Assembly: GCA_025455065.1 (NCBI GenBank)
Contig: JALONG010000002.1
Span: 64,422-128,421, forward strand
Direction of reading: 5' to 3'
DNA length: 64,000 bases
From: Candidatus Kapaibacterium sp.
GTDB lineage: Bacteria > Bacteroidota > Ignavibacteria > Kapaibacteriales > UBA4661
The stretch's first letter is position 1; each line of letters begins with the position of its first letter. The translations under genes were made by a program, and so were the position numbers. The notes beneath the pieces were generated by a model. The model worked only from the letters and a program-made list of their open reading frames with translations, was not told the DNA's origin and made no database searches. Shown here piece by piece: positions 62,901-64,000 of this stretch.

Positions 62901-64000
62901 GGGCTTGCGCTTCGTGGAACGACCTTGTTTGTTGCCGACAAAGATAATCACCGTATTCGCGCTGTCAGTACACTCACGGGCGAGGTTGTAACCGTTGCGG
63001 GAAGTGGCGTTGCGGGTTTTGCCGACGGTGGGCTGCAAGCGGCGCAGTTTTCTTCGCCTCATTCGGTACTGTGGGACAACAGTGCTAATGCGCTTTTGGT
63101 TTTTGACACGGACAATCACCGTATTCGGCGGGTGGAAGTGGGAACGATTACCTTTGCCGCGCCCGCTTCTACACGCGGAACAGTTGTGATGACGGGTGCT
63201 ACGGTACAAGCGCCGATGCCGATGCGCATTACCGACGTTTCGCCAAGTACACTGACCGAAGATTCGCCACTCACGCTCACAGGCGAGAACATCAGCACCA
63301 ATGCGAGTGTTTCGCTTTTGACGACTTCGATTGCAACGACTGCATCGGTATTACTGCCATTGGAGATACTTTCTCGCACTACGACTGCAATCGTGGTGCA
63401 GATACCGCGTAATGTTGTACCGCCTGTACTACTTTCCACCGACGCACGGTTGATTGTTACTGCTCCGTCGGTCAGAATAAGCGTTCTTCAGCGTATTGTG
63501 GTGAATGCGCAAGAGATTCCTTCGGTTTCGATTGTTTTCCCGAATACAGGCTCTACACGCAGTGTTGTTTCGATTTTGGGGCAGCATTTTTCACCACTCA
63601 GCGCACAAACACGAGGTTCTGTGCAGTCGGTGAGCATCGGCGGTATTCCTGTTCAATCCTTTACGGTCGTGTCACCGACGGTGATACAAGTTACTGTCGG
63701 TTCGGTCAGAAGCGGAAAGGTACAGATACAAACGCTCACCGGTAGGCTTGAAGCCTCGAATTTATTTACGTTGGATACCGCCTCTCCGCCTGTTGTCGTA
63801 CCTCCGCCAACTCCGGTCGTTTCCAGAGATTCTCTGGCATTGAACCGCTTATTTGCTGCGACACAAGGGATGCAATGGACAACCACTGCGAATTGGACGA
63901 ATGGAGCGCCCATCGGCACACGCTTTGGGGTGGTTGTGCAAAGTGGGCGTGTCGTGGAACTGCGCTTGCCCAATAATGGTGTTCAAGGAACAATTCCTCA
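54000..64000 (+). CDS. Second giant secreted repeat protein (kelch-like and NHL propellers, TIG domains, start of leucine-rich repeats), 3' end beyond window
   Basis: Translation from ATG 54000 is open to the window edge, at least 3333 residues; I read the whole frame and found no stop. The signal peptide is MIRLRAIFLAFSLLFLLLGR (cleavage near VNAQQ). Order of domains: kelch-like propeller ~27-376 (repeats of GGAFTTVNGG and RNRLAAID), TIG ~380-460, NHL propeller ~461-774 (NLYVADRDNHCIRRVT), beta-rich region ~777-1695, seven TIG domains ~1696-2257, a second kelch-like propeller ~2258-2617, TIG ~2639-2717, second NHL propeller ~2717-3050 and two TIG-like domains. The visible end is a leucine-rich-repeat cap (DSLALNRLFAATQGMQWTTT, then GRVVELRLPNNGVQGTIP). 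It is a paralogue of the giant at 31331 and probably ends in a T9SS tail outside the window. Confidence 0.9.
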   Translation, partial: MIRLRAIFLAFSLLFLLLGRAPSVNAQQNAALTAFPTFNGTVRAIAISGTTIYVGGDFTQATNAPSNGGNTLTRNRLAAIDANTGALLSWNPVVDNGGVYALAINGTDIFVGGSFTTVNGGTTRNRLCIFNTSGVLNPWNPDMNSNVVALQWNGARLIVGGFFTTANGGMTRNRICSFTFPGGALDAWDPNATPNPVLTLALSGPNTFVGGAFTNIGGQPRTGSAAIDLSNSMATAFIANTNNDVNSILVNGSDAYLGGTFTIAESIGLNRFCVAASGTVSNMWHPNMNGNVNALAVSGTTVYAGGAFTTVNGGTGRSKLAAFPTHPTAPTATAFDPNITSGDVLALAVSGTTLYAAGGFTTVGGQPRQGFAAFSSAAAPTIVSFTPMNAYPMQVVTINGTNLNQPIGQVQFGGIPSPSVKYISGTQIQAVVPFGAVSGNVSIITGPYTVNQPGFTALPRPQVSTVSGDGMATSIDGIGQAATLQAALGLVRIGNFLYFTEGNGNQIRRIDLTTGEMTTIATGLILPVGLCTDGTDLYFCNQTSHTVHKLTVSTEIVSLLAGTLFMNGTNDGTGTAARFFRPSGICFTGGNLYVADRDNHCIRRVTLGGVVTTLAGDGMMPGAFADGTGAAARFNSPEGICTDGTNLFVGDKDNHRVRKVVIGTGVVTTLAGTGTAGGTNGAALTTAQFNQPSGVAVDPAGNVYVAEWSGHRIRYISAASNYVFTLAGTGVAGFSDNVPSMAQFSTPFSVLYDPTDGNLFVGELGGRRLRKLDVYRYQYVSGDAGVSTNWRIPPANTVSAPDFNNIGSMFSVASGIASATTGFSLGTGVEMVVQNSATLGLTNVTMANNGSLAITPGGKLRITDNGSLTTNPALYVNNTSLLEYMGAAAKTTTDAEFPPTMVGSLILNKTGVVNTLTLNNAKTLSATSILTLTDGRMTTSAANILFVSNPAQTAVAAGGTGYVDGPLRRQFAANLVAPVETYHFPVGAGTTRLPFRILNPTTGVTGPIIELEAFTANAMGVAGTNISLLSMNEYWRMTQVSGNYTSGGVYLERTTPALTAANTIGGNPATANGTYNNIVSSFSTGLTSVGAVTGTGHFLVGTGPATFDWQGVPLASWTVPGNWNPARGTPAPTDVLRFNAGTHTPTNVPSEIISQLIIGGNVTFDAVAPQILTVGTGGVQIASGQSLNLSDNVRLTQNGGGTIQVDGTLNTANSFVNGAGAFTLAAGGTLATTRNDGINGTMLAEGAVQNTGVITYNAGANYSFTSSSGGISTRMSAAGGKPAVTLPIGTLTVGGVNNITMSENITAQTATAINGPGVFLTGANTITQNAAATLNIASGAVLRVQNGGSVLNNNPSGTSFTVQSGGLLEIQVTGQVTGVSSVNYLAGSTLQYSGAGAKTTTAQEMGGTGAQQVIISNTMPVTLGANATIQQSLDIIAASRLVLSNAGNPTLTLNGSLNQNGGANIASVNGANAGSISLGGAGGITLQLDATDNTLNNFTVNRNGAHTITGNLNVRGTLDLTSGILVPSTRILSGDPGGTAPGVITGGNANSYVQGRLQRNFTSGIVAAGTNYAFPIGTAAGNRAATLVNTLTGIAPRVEMECQDAGAATVDMSLTALFSPRNWRVQTLAGVFNGSAITLTETGLTAAYVVARSVLQAGAYAGFGGNSITTTVTSNAGAVPAGANHYFAIGSVQPTVSSVSPTTVSPGDTVTINGSSLGGVTSVGFGGVVAASFQIISNTQIRAVVGMGSSGFITLISPAGVANSVQSLTFLNAPEITMFTPTFGTTGSTVQIMGNRLSNPINVSFGGLNALSFVSGGANSITAVVNLGNSGPVTVLTPTGVSASASSFDFVRTPSIVNFFPKWARAGDTVNIFGGNFPRVTGVNFGTSAYKQLFHTVTSGQIRITVPNDASTGLLRAQALDVGTDSLGTFTMVRPPTISQAQPSTFLGFGQTLTITGTEFHPLPIVRIGTQTAATLEWTSLTEIRATFTQATTGFLTVIASGGTVTLPTPMQVVPPPVITSFSPQSPLPGDVVTVTGANFMATLLTVRVNGIFVQNVSRQSDNRFTFVMPQATSGALLVTSIGGSTAATITFQPITVTAAQPATAPAGQDITLTGTRFTGITSVRFGSVTASQFSVISPTQIVVTVPAGATISTISVSGAAGTGTFGGFTILVPTPSITSFSPQMASPGQTVTITGQNFTGTTRVSFGGVTTAQFTVLSPSQIRAVVPANVSSGNVAVTNPSGMGTRAGFVALAPLVNPDAPLASFPTFNGAVRAVIVVGTTIYVGGSFREATNAPANGGNTVPRSGLAAINATTGALLPWTLNIENNNSVYCLVAAGDRIFVGGDFTSVNDNGMSAGRSRVLAFEVATGRLMAWNGNVGVSNGVFLGMAMDGGVLHVVGDFTMVAGQTRNNACAFDGVGGGLMGNYAPNIAAPTLAVGISGAWVIIGGRFDRVNGNPMRANIVGVGKDNGVIAPWNPDIPTGFVHSVRVDGPTIYLGGNFPTVGGQPRNRLCAVDAVSAAPLTWNPDLNGVPLAIALSNGIVYAGGEFSTVNGSTTRNKLAAFAAPPALATATTFNPNMNDNVLALATDGNKVYAGGAFTTVGGQPRQGFAAFDPSASGAGMNPSMNPSTSANAQAPTITSIAPESAAPMQAVTLTGTRFTGATAVEFGGKEAWFRVISPTEIRTVVPFGAMSGDVSVRNATETGSLAGFTVLESPRVSTLAGSGTAGLSNLAGQAADLQTPRFGAKIGDNVYFSTIHAVRRLNVQTGEVSTIAGSLDGGNEDGTGAMAQFNHPFGLLPSNETGGDGSSHLLVADYIGSRIRLLDIATGSVSLFAGTGERDYRDGALDQAAFLSPLGFARDNRGPVIVSDRDAHAVRLLLFNGVFTNTGQPGEAGSTDGSNEGEARLNGPSGMVVDADNYLYVADNGGHMIRKIWMEDGTVTTLAGTGTAGFADGTSGTAQFNSPMGLALRGTTLFVADKDNHRIRAVSTLTGEVVTVAGSGVAGFADGGLQAAQFSSPHSVLWDNSANALLVFDTDNHRIRRVEVGTITFAAPASTRGTVVMTGATVQAPMPMRITDVSPSTLTEDSPLTLTGENISTNASVSLLTTSIATTASVLLPLEILSRTTTAIVVQIPRNVVPPVLLSTDARLIVTAPSVRISVLQRIVVNAQEIPSVSIVFPNTGSTRSVVSILGQHFSPLSAQTRGSVQSVSIGGIPVQSFTVVSPTVIQVTVGSVRSGKVQIQTLTGRLEASNLFTLDTASPPVVVPPPTPVVSRDSLALNRLFAATQGMQWTTTANWTNGAPIGTRFGVVVQSGRVVELRLPNNGVQGTIP

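Overview
The window comes from a Gram-negative, Bacteroidota-like bacterium. Three large secreted proteins end in, and a fourth probably ends in, a type IX secretion (T9SS) sorting tail. There is also a sensor kinase with a periplasmic 'two-component regulator propeller', and ribosome binding sites are often weak. A lineage at the edge of Bacteroidota/Chlorobiota (Ignavibacteria- or Kapabacteria-like) is my best guess. This rests on gene content only; no rRNA or tRNA gene was seen.

Layout. 1-8.6 kb: the end of an IorB-like molybdenum hydroxylase, an Rpn/PD-(D/E)XK nuclease, a small PHA-granule-like protein, a sodium:solute symporter preceded by a 38-residue membrane peptide, a DUF1569 protein, a lipoprotein polysaccharide deacetylase, a T9SS protein and TrhO. 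8.8-18.2 kb: a small membrane protein, a large helical protein of unknown function with a 15-bp in-frame tandem repeat, a creatininase-family hydrolase, an ECF41 sigma factor, a VapBC-type toxin-antitoxin pair whose toxin carries an internal duplication, a membrane-anchored MutS-like ATPase and a zinc metalloprotease. 18.3-31 kb: an acyltransferase, a cytochrome-b-like membrane protein, a two-gene ATPase + HNH module resembling the Septu anti-phage system, a chemoreceptor, a frameshifted M4-type metalloprotease and a membrane SpoIIE phosphatase.

31.3-64 kb is dominated by two giant secreted repeat proteins. The first (5571 residues) has six modules, each a six-bladed NHL propeller followed by a TIG/IPT domain. 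A beta-rich region, nine more TIG domains, leucine-rich repeats, Ig/FnIII-like domains and a T9SS tail follow. The second starts at 54000 and is still open at the window end (at least 3333 residues). It is built from the same domain types plus kelch-like propellers and is just entering a leucine-rich-repeat region. Between the giants, on the opposite strand, lie a propeller-type sensor histidine kinase and a receiver-kinase hybrid that probably form one signalling unit.

How the genes may work together. T9SS export plus cell-surface repeat proteins suggests adhesion or surface sensing, and the embedded kinases are candidate regulators; this link is inference from position. The Septu-like pair, VapBC pair and Rpn nuclease are scattered defence or selfish elements rather than one dense island. 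No insertion sequence, prophage, CRISPR array, tRNA or rRNA was found.
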